64,000 nt of DNA, taken from positions 62,001 to 126,000 of the forward strand of contig JADDOH010005033.1 of NCBI GenBank assembly GCA_016648135.1. Direction: 5' to 3'. The position numbers were made by a program, and so were the translations under genes. Of this stretch, positions 43,962 through 55,479 are shown one piece after another. The notes under the pieces are model-generated. The model had not been told where the DNA came from. It saw nothing but the letters and a program-made list of their open reading frames with translations, and searched no databases. The stretch comes from Agrypnia vestita (lineage: Eukaryota > Arthropoda > Insecta > Trichoptera > Phryganeidae). Numbering within the stretch: the stretch's first letter is position 1; every line of letters begins with the position of its first letter.

Positions 43962-45076
43962 TTAGGTCCTTACATATGAAATTGGCGTTTAGTATGGGAG
44001 GAACATAAAGCCGATTTTTTTTTATTATAATATTTTTATTTAATCAAAGTATGTACCATTGCTATCTATGCACTTTTGCCATCTCATAGGTAAGTTCATC
44101 GATCCCTTTACTAAAAAAACCATTCGGACGGGAATCAATAAAATCTTTGAAGGCGGGTTGGACTGCCCCATCGGAGTTGAATTTTTTCCTTTGCAAGAAG
44201 TTATCCAAATTTCGAAAAAAATGGTAATCTGTTGGGGCAAGGTCCGGAGAGTACGGTGGATGTCTTAGACATTCCAATTGAAGCTCCTCTAATTTGGTAG
44301 CCGTCTGTTGTGCAGTGTGTGGTCTAGCGTTATCATGAAGCAGCAGTGGCCTAGAGCGATTAACCAGCCTCGGTTGTTTAGCAGCTATCTTTTCCATCAT
44401 GGTTTGCAGTTGCTGACAATAGACATCTGCCGTAATCGTCTGGCCAGATTTAAGATTAAAATCCCTTCATTATTGTGCCGGTTGAGTAATGCAACGCAGC
44501 AGTCAACGCGCGTTTGTTGATTTGCTTCACTCAATTCGTGAGGTACCCACCTTTCAAGCTTTTTCACCTTACCAATTTGCTTCAAGTGGATTAAAACAGT
44601 TTTATCACTAACACCGCAGCCTGCAGCTAACTCGGATGTGGTTTGCGATGGATCCGCTTCCACAATAGCCTTCAATTCTTCATTATCAACTTTGGTCTCC
44701 GGCCGTCCACGGGGCTTGTTCTGCAGGTCGAAATTTCCAGAACGAAAACGTTGGAACCAAAAACGCACTGTGTTTTCTTTTGCGGCACCGTCGCCATACA
44801 CATCATTAATCCTTCGAGCTGTTTCTGCAGCACTGGTGCCACGGTGGAACTCGTACTCGTAAATAACGCGGTATTTCAAGTTTTTCATTTTGTAAACTGA
44901 GTGACGCAAAGAAAAAAACAACTGAGGAAAAAACAAATGAATTATAATTTTCAAAAGACAAATACGTGAGTAAATAGCTGTATAAATTTGGATTTGGAAT
45001 TCCTAACCATAGAGAAGATATTTGAGATCAAATTTGCCAGTACGGCAAAACACCAATTTCATATGTAAGGACCTAA
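43962..45076 (-). mobile_element. mariner transposon, copy 2 (internal deletion)
   Basis: Both termini are intact: TTAGGTCCTTACATATGAAA at 43,962 and its inverse ending at 45,076, flanked by TA (43,960-43,961; 45,077-45,078). Against copy 1 about 172 bp is missing, with a short ATTTAA-type microhomology at the junction near 44,450. Length 1,115 bp. Confidence 0.95.
44040..44888 (-). pseudogene. mariner transposase pseudogene, copy 2
   Basis: Starts at 44,888 with MKNLKYRVIYEYEFHRG; the DNA-binding half is open through DCCVALLNRHNNEGIL. The ~172-bp deletion near 44,450 removes the first catalytic Asp block (TCDEKW) and shifts the frame. The second half is open from EKIAAKQPRLVN through LLHDNARPH and SPDLAPTDYHFF. 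A one-base insertion near 44,092 shifts it again just before the normal C-terminus (QKCIDSNGTYFD, stop at 44,040). It cannot code for active transposase, but its ends could be mobilised by one supplied elsewhere. Confidence 0.9.
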
Positions 45077-45078
45077 TA

Positions 45079-45729
45079 TTAATAGATAGCCGATAAATAG
45101 TTGTCAATAGTCTATACTGATGAGAAATTCCGAATCAAAAAAAAAAACATTTTGTGGAAGATTAAAAATAACAAACAACAAAAATGCTTATCGAATATTT
45201 TTAAAATTTTAATTAAATTAAAATATACATTCTCATAATAATTAAATGATTATCATTGTTCCTTTTAATTGAATGTAGGTAATGATAAAAAATAACAACC
45301 ATGAACATTAATATATCACAACTCATTAAAATATAACACGGAACGTGAAATATAATCGAAAAATATAATAATTTGTTCACTCAATAAAAAGGTGATATGA
45401 AATAATGTGTTTCAGTCAGAAACATAAATTAATCAGTTCCTAGTTAATGGAAGTTGGAAAAAAGTTAAATTAATAAGATATATAGTTTTAGATAAATGTT
45501 ACTATTTTGGAGATAAATGTTACTCGTTAATTTATATTTTTCATAAATTGATTTTTACATATATCTTTTTGAGTGATTCTACTAATTTGTTTTAATAACA
45601 ACTAATAAGTCTTAAATAATCTTAAGTTTACTTTCGAAACCTTATAAAACATACATAGTCAAGGGCACTACAATATTTGTTACCGGTAAGGTTTGGGCTT
45701 CTATTATTTTATAATAATGATTTTATTAT
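45079..45729. other. AT-rich, nothing recognised
   Basis: No supported feature. Confidence 0.5.
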
Positions 45730-46130
45730 TATTCTTCTTCTGCTCGTGTTAGAACTGTGTCCTGTTATTTCTCGGCTCCTGCTCCTGGGATATGATATGT
45801 TTTGGTGATCTTCTTGGACCACCTGAAGATATCTTGTTCTTCGATATTTTTATCACACTTATCGAATCCGCTCTATCCACGAGGTCTCTCCAGTATCTCC
45901 TTCTTCTTCATCGTCTTCAGTTTCTTCTTCATCGCGCATCTTCGACATCGCAGATCTTCCGAGTTTCGGACTTTGTCTTAGATAGTTACTTGGGCTTAAG
46001 GCATGGTTTTCTGTGATTTTCTGTGAGCTTGGGTCCTTGTTTTATCTTAGGCAGGTAGCTGATCTTACCTAAGAAACCCTCCTTCTTTTTTATCCGGACT
46101 TGAACCGGCAATGGCGGAGTTCATTTTATT
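45730..46130 (-). pseudogene. LINE relic: RT tail plus 5'-leader-like segment
   Basis: 45,730-46,010 is the second copy of the 1,050-1,346 family (KICDVEDAR, RRRRYWRDLVDRAD). Directly upstream on the minus strand, 46,020-46,130 has CGCCATTGCCGG.. and GGAGGGTTTCTTAGGTAAGA, text I associate with the leader of such LINEs. This would mean an internally deleted element; that second part is less certain. Confidence 0.55.
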
Positions 46131-46669
46131 TTATATCTTTATAAAATAAACAAAATGATGTTATCATTATTAAGTATTTTATCAGCAGTCGTGGCCTTCA
46201 CAAAGGTTCATAGACTTCTTTGTATACCAACATAACGATGGGTGAGTAAGTTCAGCTAAATAATTTGTTGATCTGGAAATTCTTTCAGAATCTTATAACG
46301 TAAAGTATTCCTACTATATACTTAAAGGTGCATATAAACTAAAAATAAACTTATCAGACCAAATAATATACTAAATAAACATCACTTTGAAAATTCCCAA
46401 ACTTGGCTGTAAACTTGGAGAGTATTTCTACTCTACATACACATCAATAAATAAATATAACTTTAATACAGTATGTGGGGAGGTTCGTGCAGCCCCACAC
46501 ATTAAATAAAAGAATATGAAGATACATTAAATTATCATATAAAAGAAAAGAGAAAACGAGTATAAGTATCAGTATTAAAAGAGAAGAGAAAGAAAATATA
46601 GGTATCAGTATTAACATGAAAAAAGAAATAGAAAAATATCGTATAATAGCGGGCTTTTGCAAGCGATGG
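46131..46669. other. AT-rich, nothing recognised
   Basis: No supported feature. Confidence 0.45.
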
Positions 46670-47425
46670 CATGTCGATTATGAGGGGCCAGTATCTTTCT
46701 CCAATCTATCAATGCTGGATGCTGGAGTAAGGCGGGCTTCCAGGATAAGGATATTTCCGGAGCTGTACATGCTTTCCCTCATTTCTGCCACCCTGGATCT
46801 TATGAGGGCTGCAAAGTTGGAAACACGCCCCTCCGTGAACGTACCAGAAACGCTGCAATATCTGGGAGGGCCAAACATCATACGGAAGGCGTTGTATGCG
46901 AAATCTTTCTATGCTGCTCTTTTTATAATTTGTCCAGAGTTCACATGTATATAACGTTACACAGAAGGCAAGGAAGGGCATTATTTTTACAGCTATACTA
47001 CAAAGACGAAGCCTTCTGCATAGCACACCTATTTGCTTTTACACTGAGAGCTCGTCTTCGCCTGTCAATATTGTCGTCGTCCATTAGGTTATTAACGAGT
47101 ATGTGTCCTAGGTATTTTGGTATTTTGGTCATCTTTAGGACCACACCATTGAGGGTAACTGGAGGAGTACTTCTTTAGCCCTGACCATACTTTATAACCA
47201 ACAGTGCTGTTTTGTTAGGGTTATAGAACATGTTTGTTTCTTCAGCGAACTCTTCACAGACCTTTAGAAGAACGTGTAGTCCTTTTATAGACGGTGCCAT
47301 CGGTACCATATCGTCAGCATAACTGATGTTGTTTAGACACTGTCCTCTGATGTGACAGCCTACCCCCGCGTTGTTTAGCCTTTGAGTGAGTTCGTTCATA
47401 TAAAGGTTGATCAATAAAAACATAA
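46670..47425 (-). pseudogene. Non-LTR retrotransposon RT and C-terminal region
   Basis: The minus frame from 47,423: LYMNELTQRLNNAGVGCHIR, then NISYADDMVPMAPSIKGLHV (RT active site YADD) and EETNMFYNPNKTALLVIKYG. After a frame change: VVLKMTKIPKYLGHILVNNL, MDDDNIDRRRRALSVKANRC, PFLAFCVTLYTCELWTNYKK, then MMFGPPRYCSVSGTFTEGRV. The order YADD, KYLGH, R-R-R-A-L, F-C..LYT..LW is a well-known LINE layout, different from the CR1/L2-like copy at 16.4 kb. Three frames are needed, so it is dead; nothing 5' of YADD remains. Confidence 0.8.
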
Positions 47426-47999
47426 ATCGTTTTTCCTACTAATTAACAATGATTGAACAAACAGAGAAACCGAAGTGTATAAAGTTGATTAATGAAACGT
47501 TTGTATGTGGAATAGAACAATGAAAGTAGAGATCGGATTTGATAAATTTACACTTTTTAATAAACTAATACAATAATGTATAATACACAGAATATATCAG
47601 TGTTTAAGTAACCTTGCCATGGTTAATTAAACTTATGGAACAATATAGCGAGGTCAGTACGGCATTGTGGGTGCATGTTTATTTATTTATTAAGAGCTTA
47701 TAATAATTGAGCTAGATTGCAAAGTTATAAAAATTTTACCCATAACATTTTGTTTTTATTCAGTCCATGCAATCTGTATATCTCATAGCAAGTAGCAAAA
47801 CTTTACGGGTCGATCGCTACCTTGATTGCAAAAATTAAAAATAGAATTTTTAATTTTTGCATGTTTGATAAATGACTGAAAAATTTGAGAGGTGATATTT
47901 GACAACAATCTAGCCATACCCAAGGGAACCAAACCATGGCAAGATTAACCGGGATTCCTGGGTACGGCGTTATGAGTTATCTCCATCATCTCCATCAGT
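47426..47999. other. AT-rich, nothing recognised
   Basis: No supported feature. Confidence 0.45.
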
Positions 48000-48520
48000 A
48001 GACAGAGAACCTGCTCTTAGTAGGCCCTGAATTGATCGAAACAACAATGTGATCGACCAAGTGTGAACATTGGTCATGTCGGAACGTAGTATGACAGTCC
48101 GAGAGATAGACAAGTCCGAGAACTTGCGAACCAGGTGAGGGTGGGTATATAATTGGTATATTCAATTTTGACTCAGATAAGAGAGTGTTTGCAACATTTT
48201 CCTAGAGCTGCTAACGAGGAAGCCTCAGAAGGTACACCCGCCCTTCATTTTATTCAGGATTTCTTGGCAAAGCGTAGCATTTCTCCAGTTTATCAGACTC
48301 CATACTCTTCTGATATGACTTTTAGTTTCTCCCCAAGTAAACAACGCTGCTGAAAGGGATCTGAATCAAGAGAGGAATGTGTAACGCGATGGCTCAGCTG
48401 AACACCATTCCAAAAGATGCGATCCAGAAGTGTTACTTAAAATGGCGAGAGAAGTGTGCATTACGAAATATACGACTTTGAAGAATATTAGAGTAAGTAT
48501 AGTTTGTAATCCATAAATGT
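48000..48520 (+). pseudogene. Ancient mariner transposase relic, third family
   Basis: Near 48,035-48,120 the plus frame gives NVIDQV*TLVMSERSMTVREI, like the second helix-turn-helix of mariners. After a large deletion, 48,230-48,310 gives TPALHFIQDFLAKRSISPVY then QTPYSSDM, the block holding the last catalytic Asp. Then KGSESREECVTR and, frameshifted, AQLNTIPKDAIQKCYLKWRE. No inverted ends were located. It is more degenerate than the other mariners here, and therefore probably older. Confidence 0.55.
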
Positions 48521-49079
48521 ATTTCTGATGAATAAAACTTCGATGTTCATTGAACTTGGCCATTTAGATTATAAACTTATTATAAACTCTATTTTGTTCA
48601 TTTGTCAGGTAGATTTGATACGTAAAAGTTTAAATTGTAAAAGAGAAGTATTAAATAAATCATTTATTTATACGCCATTAGGAATTTTACAAGGAAGATA
48701 TTAGTTAAAAAAAAAATTAATGTCACAAAACGTTTTCATGCAAACATTGTTTTAGATTTTTTCTATTTATACTAAACAAACCCACAGAATTTAGTTCGTT
48801 TCCAACCTTATGAAAATTTTGCAAACATGAATTCTTTATAAAATAAGAGAGAGAAGCATTAAAATGAAAATATCTCTTACGATAATGGTAGATAAACGCT
48901 AATTAATCATGTTCACTAAACTGGTGCAATTACTATGAAAGTTTATATTCGAGGATGCTTCTGACTAAAATGGTGCTGGTAGAAGGTTTTAATTGTTTTT
49001 GCAGAATTAAAAGCTTTTGATAACCTTTATTTGTAATTTCATCGGTGCGAGGAAGGATATAATATACAGATTTCTTACT
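48521..49079. other. AT-rich, nothing recognised
   Basis: No supported feature. Confidence 0.45.
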
Positions 49080-50069
49080 ACGTGTAGATTTTGCAGCGCC
49101 TTGACAAAATGGATTTAATATTCATATTGCGGAAACAAATGACTGGCGACAATTTTCGCCCGCGCATAAATCAAGTCGTCACGTCGGCGGTGCCGTGGGC
49201 TTTTGGCCCATTTTTGTTCTTTTCCAAACGTTGATTCGAACCAGCAATAAAAGTTCGGATAATGCCCGCGCCGCCCATTGTGTCGCTGTCGGCTGCTGGC
49301 GCAAATCGGTTCGCTGCGCTGTTTGGTGGAATAATTTAAACGCTGGCATTCCGGTGATATAAAGCCTCCTTATTTGAATTTATTACGAATAATTCAACAA
49401 AATAAACTACATTTTCTAGCTATTAATCTTCCGAGTGTGAAATGCACGTTGTTCGGGAATTATTTAGGATTTCGTGACCGGTAATAACGAAATTAAAATG
49501 GCCCACCGACGCCATTCCGTGCAACCAAAAATTTCGAGTGAATAATAAACACAGCGGAACAAACAATTACAGTGTTTAAAAGGTACTCAACATAAATTGG
49601 GATAAAAGCCTATCTTTTCAAATCTCTCAAAACGACTACAATATAAACATAATCACGCTGTATATAAAGTCTCAAACAAGCTCAACACAGTAGAAATAAT
49701 GCGACGTAACGAATGGCAGCTTTAACAAAATGAGGCCCATTAAATTATTTACCAGGCACATCCGGAAAAGATTATATTGTCACGAGATGGTGGAATCAAA
49801 ATAAATTACGCTCTATCGAAATCTCTCTAAACGTCCACCGGATTCGTGAAACACCGAGAAAGCGACGTTACTTACAAAAAGAGATCACCGGTTTCTACGC
49901 AGATCAGTGTGTCAGAGTTGTTTGACAGTGAAACAAGTCCACAGACAAAGTGATTAGCAGTGTAGCCAACGTGTGTGATTCCCGCTTTAGTAAATCAAGA
50001 AAGTAGCCTACCTACAAGCGAGAAGTTTTGTAGTATGAACCTGAGCGATTTAAGTAACGTGCATCAGTA
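49080..50069. other. GC-richer region, candidate regulatory or promoter DNA
   Basis: The stretch 49,080-49,560 is GC-rich, complex and not repeated in the window. 49,580-50,060 is also complex, with TGTATATAAAG near 49,650 and a TCAGTGTG initiator-like word near 49,904. No protein frame. A regulatory role is inference. Confidence 0.3.
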
Positions 50070-50115
50070 TGGCCGATGTTTCGGATCCCATTGCAGGGTC
50101 CATCGTCAGGGCATT
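50070..50115 (-). repeat. Repeat family 2 fragment
   Basis: The minus strand reads CCCTGACGATGGACCCTGCA, ATGGGATCC, GAAACATCGGCC: the core motif of family 2 without its arms. Confidence 0.6.
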
Positions 50116-52027
50116 TTTAAGTATGTGAATGAATTTCTATATAACTAGAAAATTAATACAAATGAGACTTCAGTGCAGTTTTTAATGTATTGACGAATAG
50201 CATGCAGAACTAATCTGTATACTTATCTTTAAAAAAAATTTTTTGGCGCTTAGTGCTTTGTTAATTTTCGGAAGCGAGTTAAAAATGCAAGAACATTGCC
50301 CTCTAGCTAAGTGTAGGACTAGTGACAGGCATTATTATTATAAAGAATTATGAATTTTTATAAGTCATAGATATACAGGATACAAGAGAGCTTGTCCAAG
50401 ATACTTTACATGTGGATTCCTGCTTTGATTACGAGTTGAAAATTTTCAGGCGACCATGAATACGAATAAACTCGCAATACCAAATTTTTCATTTTTTCAA
50501 ATATTTCTGACTTATATCGAATATGAAAAATTAATTCCCTTTAATACAAGTCAAATAAAATTACAAAAACCTTCCAATTCCAGTTGGACAACATTCCAGT
50601 TGGAATTTCTGCAGGGTTTTTATCTTTTTGTTTAATTTGTATTGAAAAAAAATTTTTTCGTAATTGATATAAATTACTATAAGGAAAGTTCTCCTTTTGG
50701 TAAAACATAAGTTTGAAATATTGAAAAAAAAGTGCAAGTTTTGTTATTGCATAACTCCATTGATATTAGGTTATGGCTGCTTGAACACTTTTAACTCATA
50801 ATCAAGGCAGAAATATAATCCTGTTATAAATTTTTTCCAAATAACCCCGTACAGTAAAAAAAGTCCAAAGTTTTTAAATTTATTCAACATATTTACAGTC
50901 TAACATGTGCAAATATATGGATTAAATAGAATAACAATTTAAGAATGTTTTGAACAACTTTGCGAAATAATTAAGATTTGCATTTCAAACATTTCATTGA
51001 ACACAACATTCACAGATCTCCAGAAACCGTCATTGAGTGGGTTTCCTATTAACCGAACTTTCATCTGCTCCGGATTGTACGAACGTGTCACTTCAATGAA
51101 AATGGGAATTAGTTTGATTTTCTATAGGGAATGTACTCGATTGATTGCTGTGGCAGACCATATTAAACATTATTGTGTAGCAATAATGAGCAATATATAA
51201 ATAGATATAAATAATTTTTAAAACACACCTGAAATAAGTTTAGAAGAAAAAGTTTAGACATCAATGAAATTCGTACCGGTAAAATGGGGTGAGTTTATTT
51301 TTTATTAATTTTGTATTTATTTTCTTTACATTTTGTAATATCTAGTCCCACAAAACGTCTAAAAAGACGTTTTTCTGTAGGTTCATTTTTTACAATTGAA
51401 TGTTAAACTGTTACTAAATATTATTTATTCACATTATAAACAGAAGAAATAAAAAACGAGAAAACAATAAGTACAAAAAACAAACAAAAAAATTTGAAGT
51501 ACAAAGTTAAAAGTTTTAAGCAAAATAAAAAAAAAATATTTTAAAAAAAAATTATAGAAACACATTTCCGCTTTCATGTCCATTAGACTGTCCCGATATT
51601 ATTTTTTTTGGCTGACCTTAACACAAGACCTCTCAAAACTTGCGTAATTGAGCGTAGATTACCAAAATAATTTTGAAAATAAAATAAAACTATATCTTAA
51701 CGGTTCTACCAATCTAATTGTAAAAAACTAAATGCAAAAAATATTTACTTTTTGTTCTATTTAGGTGTAAATCATACACGACGTTTCGATTTGCATGAAA
51801 CAAACAACACGTTACCAGCGACTCGAATTTGTTAGGTTTCAACCTGCAAATACCCTTTGAAGTTTGAACTTGTTTTGAGGACTTTCTTGATTTGGCTCGC
51901 GAGTGTTTTCTTCGTAGGTAAAATATTTTTTATGCCATAAAAGTACCATTGCGATTGTTACAATGTTAAAAGCGGATTTTGTCATTTTTAAATAAGAATT
52001 TCGAGGCGTAGTCAGACTACTTATGCT
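50116..52027. other. AT-rich, no gene
   Basis: 50,397-50,450 resembles 59,498-59,545 (ATACTTTACA.GT.GA.TCCTG). 50,528-50,575 resembles the MITE interior at 26,480. No coding frame supported. Confidence 0.4.
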
Positions 52028-52225
52028 ATGTTCGGACCATACAAAGAACTTGACAATCAGCAGCTACCAATTATAAGAGACGTTATTTTATATTTATTTG
52101 TCAAGAACGACCTGAAATTGAAGTATAATGGAAAAGATCCATCGAAATCAGATGTATATGTGATTGTTTCCGAAGAGATCAATAATATTTGGACCAAAAC
52201 TTCGATTCCAATAAATTGTAACTAA
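52028..52225 (+). CDS. Short unrecognised helical ORF
   Basis: 65 residues: MFGPYKELDNQQLPIIRDVI, then amphipathic text and SEEINNIWTKTSIPI. The composition is protein-like, with a probable two- or three-helix pattern. I have an impression of similar short domains (x-L-P-T-x-R-D-V...W-x-K-x-x-I-P) recurring in arthropod transposon-type proteins, but cannot name a family. The frame is open for some codons upstream, without a clear promoter or splice site. Could be an exon or a transposon fragment. Confidence 0.35.
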   Translation: MFGPYKELDNQQLPIIRDVILYLFVKNDLKLKYNGKDPSKSDVYVIVSEEINNIWTKTSIPINCN

Positions 52226-52569
52226 GGAACGAGTTATTTAATTAGTGAAATCCAATTTCTAAAAGTATCTCAATTTGAAAAGATACCCCAAAAACAAACG
52301 AAATGATGGTTTTGAAAATTAACTGAAATGTTTTTTAGAGTCATTTGAGAAACAGTTTTATACTAATTATAATAATTTCATTGTCTGTTTGTCTGCGTAA
52401 CTTCGTGTAACGTCCATAAATAACTTTTTTACAGCAAAATTAATTTTTTTCGAAAAATTTTCTTTTAGAATTTTTTTTCCTAAAATTTTTTCTTGAATTT
52501 TTTTCTAAAATTTTTTTCTTGAAATTTTTTTCTAAATTTTTTTTTACAATTTTTTTCCTGGCTAACCTC
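52226..52569. other. Low-complexity T-rich stretch
   Basis: 52,440-52,556 is a degenerate repeat of AATTTTTTTCTTGAA-type units. 52,380-52,430 (GTAACTTCGTGTAACGTCC) matches 59,597-59,620. Confidence 0.55.
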
Positions 52570-52880
52570 AGGGTCCACCAACAAGGCTAATGTATTGTAC
52601 ACATCAGTCCACACACACCCTAGAATCCCAGAAAACTCAAACCGGGAGATTTTAAAGGGCTCTGAAAAACAAACAACATTTTTGATGTCAACTCAGTTTA
52701 CAGCAGCGGAGAGTAATGGGTAATAAAAAAAATATAAAAATTTATAATAAATAAACCACCCAAAAATTGATGATGGACCCTACAATGGAATCTTAAACGT
52801 CGGCCAAAAAGCTCGTAGAAACACGGCAAAATATCCCAGAAAACCCAAACCAGAAGATAACCTCAGAACATTTGTAATAC
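52570..52880 (+). repeat. Repeat family 2 copy
   Basis: Carries CAGGGTCCA.CAACAAGGCTAAT, AATCCCAGAAAACTC, GATGTCAACTCAG, then a right half with TGATGATGGACCCTACAATG, AACGTCGGCC, AACACGGCAAAATATCCCAG. The order parallels 23,207-23,480. The GAAAC is mutated to TAAAC. Confidence 0.55.
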
Positions 52881-53324
52881 ATTTACAAAACTTGATAAAA
52901 GGGGTTTTACATAAATCCACAAATTAGACGCGTTTCATCTTATGGTGAGGTGCATGTCACAATCTGTCTGGTAATCAAAACAGCTTTTCAGAAAATTCAT
53001 CTCCGTTTCGTTAGCTCGAAATTTGTTCGCGCTCCTTGACGTTCATTTGATGTGTAAACGAATTCAGAGGAAGGCAGACGCGTGCGCGAATTATTTTCTT
53101 TTGATGGTTGTCGATTTCAACAGGAGAGGTGCCTTTCGGCTCGGCAGCCTTTTCATCATTGTGCCATTAGTTAGCTCAAGCGCTGACGTTGCTTGACTCA
53201 AACCAGAAAACGGACTGATTTAATCATAAAACGTATTAATTTACATAATCATGACCACGTACATTTAAATAAAGAAACAAATAAAGCAGAGCAGACAAAC
53301 ACACAAGCTTCAAATTTGTATGTA
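52881..53324. other. Unassigned, GC-richer at 53,000-53,210
   Basis: Complex single-copy-looking sequence, with no frame. Nothing recognised. Confidence 0.35.
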
Positions 53325-53933
53325 CATAGTTACGCCCAACCCACAAAATGATAAAAATGAGTTATATACAGGTTTTGACAGCTCTATACGATATATTTAT
53401 GTGCTGAAAACGTCCAAGTTCTAAGGGATATAGTTATTAATATATTAATTATTTTTCTAACTCACATCACGGCTATCACTTTAAATGAACACTTAAACTA
53501 AAAAGGTGGTTTGACTGTTTCTGCGGCTTCAAATTTATTAATCCCTTGTAAAAAAATATGGGTTCAAAAAATCCATGTGGTAGGGATGCATTATGCAAAT
53601 TTTTAATTATTTTGTTTCTACAAAATATCTAAGAGGATTAAATATTTTCTACGTCTTATTACGTTTTAGTTTATGCCTTATCAAATTTATATAATCCGCA
53701 TAGAAAAAAAGTACTACTTTCCGTACATTTAGACACTTTTTCGAAAGAATCCAACCTTTAAAATGCGTCAATAAATCTTCGTTTTTTTTTTAATTACATT
53801 AAAAGAGATAAAAAAACATTTGTAGTGAAAAAACTCCATAGTGAGCCTTATGTTAAAAATAAGTAATAATGAATGAATGTACCATTTTCAGTTGCATGTT
53901 TTTTGGGTTGGACGCTTTCAGCAGAACAATAAC
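53325..53933 (+). mobile_element. DNA transposon family E, copy 1
   Basis: The inverted ends share CCAACCCA and AAAATG (left from 53,334; right GGGTTGGACGCTTTCAGCAG). Internal blocks (GACAGCTC.ATACGATAT, CTGAAAACGTCCAA, CTCACATCACGGC, CTGCGGCTTCAAATTTA, CCATGTGGTA.GGA.GCATTATGCA) match 60,351-61,285 in order. No transposase recognised. Confidence 0.75.
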
Positions 53934-54595
53934 ACAAAAATATATGGACATGAACCAACATAAATTTCTTGGTACAGTCTGGTTCCGCGGCTGGTTCCAA
54001 TACATTTGATTTCTTCAATAAATTACTTCAAGCTTGCAAATATTGAAATAACTATGAAATATTTAAACATGTTCATACTTCCATTTCATCAAAAAAAGTG
54101 ACGTTGTTCCGATATTTTCCAATCTCTTTGCAATTTTATACTCGGTGATAAATTCAATAATACAAATAATTGAAGAAATACACAAGCACACTTTTGAAAC
54201 TGATGATCATTCAAACAAAAATTCTTACCAAATAATATTTATAATTTAAAATCATTGATTCTCTCTTGTTGTTGTGTCTACCTCTATATTATTATTATGC
54301 GTTAACCTAGAATAAAAAAAACACTTAAATTGCGTGCCCTTGAACAAGTTTCATCTAGTAGGGCGTTATTAGTGAAACCAATTTTTTTTGTTATAATGTT
54401 ATTATATATTGACTCTAAACACTTTTGCGATGCACAGTGGTCGGAAAAGAAAATCTGAGCGAGCGAAATTATTTTAGTGTTTATTTGTATTCTATACCCA
54501 TTAAATAATAATAATAAACCAATTTAAAGATATAAAAAATAAAATAAATGTAGTATTGAAAACTTGATATAACTTGATATATTAACCACACTTTA
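53934..54595. other. AT-rich, nothing recognised
   Basis: Its right end, up to 54,595, supplies a pyrimidine-rich AACCACACTTTATA just left of mariner copy 3. Confidence 0.45.
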
Positions 54596-54597
54596 TA

Positions 54598-55472
54598 TTA
54601 GGTCCTTACATATGAAATTGGCGTTTAGTATGGGAGGAACATAAAGCCGATTTTTTTTTATTATAATATATTTATTTAATCAAAGTATGTACCATTGCTA
54701 TCTATGCACTTTTACCATCTCATAGGTAGTTCATCGATCCCTTTACTAAAAAAACCATTCGGACGGGAATCAATAAAATCTTTGAAGGCGGTTTGGACTG
54801 CCCCATCGGAGTTGAATTTTTTCCTTTGCAAGAAGTTATCCAAATTTCGAAAAAAATGGTAATCTGTTGGGGCAAGGTCCGGATAGTACGGTGGATGTCT
54901 TAGACATTCCAATTGAAGCTCCTCTAATTTGGTAGCCGTCTGTTGTGCAGTGTGTGGTCTAGCGTTATCATGAAGCAGCAGTGGCCTAAAGCGATTAACC
55001 AGCCTAGGTTGTTTAGCAGCTAGCTTTTCCATCATGGTTTGCAGTTGCTGACAATAGACATCTGCCTTCAATTCTTCATTATCAACATTGGTCTCCGGCC
55101 GTCCACGGGGCTTGTTCTGCAGGTCGAAATTTCCAGAACGAAAACGTTGGAACCAAAAACTCACTGTGTTTTCTTTTGCGGCACCGTCGCCATACACATC
55201 ATTAATCCTTCGAGCCGTTTCTGCAGCACTGGTGCCACGGTGGAACTCGTACTCGTAAATAACGCGATATTTCAAGTTTTTCATTTTGTAAACTGAGTGA
55301 CGCAAAGAAAAAAACAATTGAGGAAAAAACAAATGAATTATAATTTTCAAAACACAAATACATGAGTAAATAGCTGTATAAATTTGGATTTGGAATTCCT
55401 AACCAAAGAGAAGATATTTGAGATCAAATTTGCCAGTACGGCAAAACGCCAATTTCATATGTAAGGACCTAA
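54598..55472 (-). mobile_element. mariner transposon, copy 3 (in-frame deletion derivative)
   Basis: Intact ends TTAGGTCCTTACATATGAAA (54,598) and its inverse (to 55,472), flanked by TA (54,596-54,597; 55,473-55,474). Relative to copy 1, 411 bp is missing between two GCC trinucleotides (junction near 55,067). Length 875 bp. It sits 5 bp left of a MADF exon-like segment. Confidence 0.95.
54712..55284 (-). CDS. Truncated mariner transposase-like ORF, 190 residues
   Basis: Starting at ATG 55,284 (MKNLKYRVIYEYEF; the frame is open 22 codons farther upstream), residues 1-74 are the N-terminal helix-turn-helix and linker (GRPETNVDNEELKA). The 137-codon deletion then joins directly to DVYCQQLQTMMEKLAAKQPR, keeping the frame. 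The second and third catalytic Asp remain (about residues 106 and 141, spaced 34). The first Asp block is gone, so the protein cannot cut DNA. A Gln to TAA change removes the last 12 residues. If expressed, it would be a DNA-binding-domain protein with half a catalytic core. Expression is unproven. Confidence 0.6.
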   Translation of the reverse strand: MKNLKYRVIYEYEFHRGTSAAETARRINDVYGDGAAKENTVSFWFQRFRSGNFDLQNKPRGRPETNVDNEELKADVYCQQLQTMMEKLAAKQPRLVNRFRPLLLHDNARPHTAQQTATKLEELQLECLRHPPYYPDLAPTDYHFFRNLDNFLQRKKFNSDGAVQTAFKDFIDSRPNGFFSKGIDELPMRW

Positions 55473-55479
55473 TATACAG

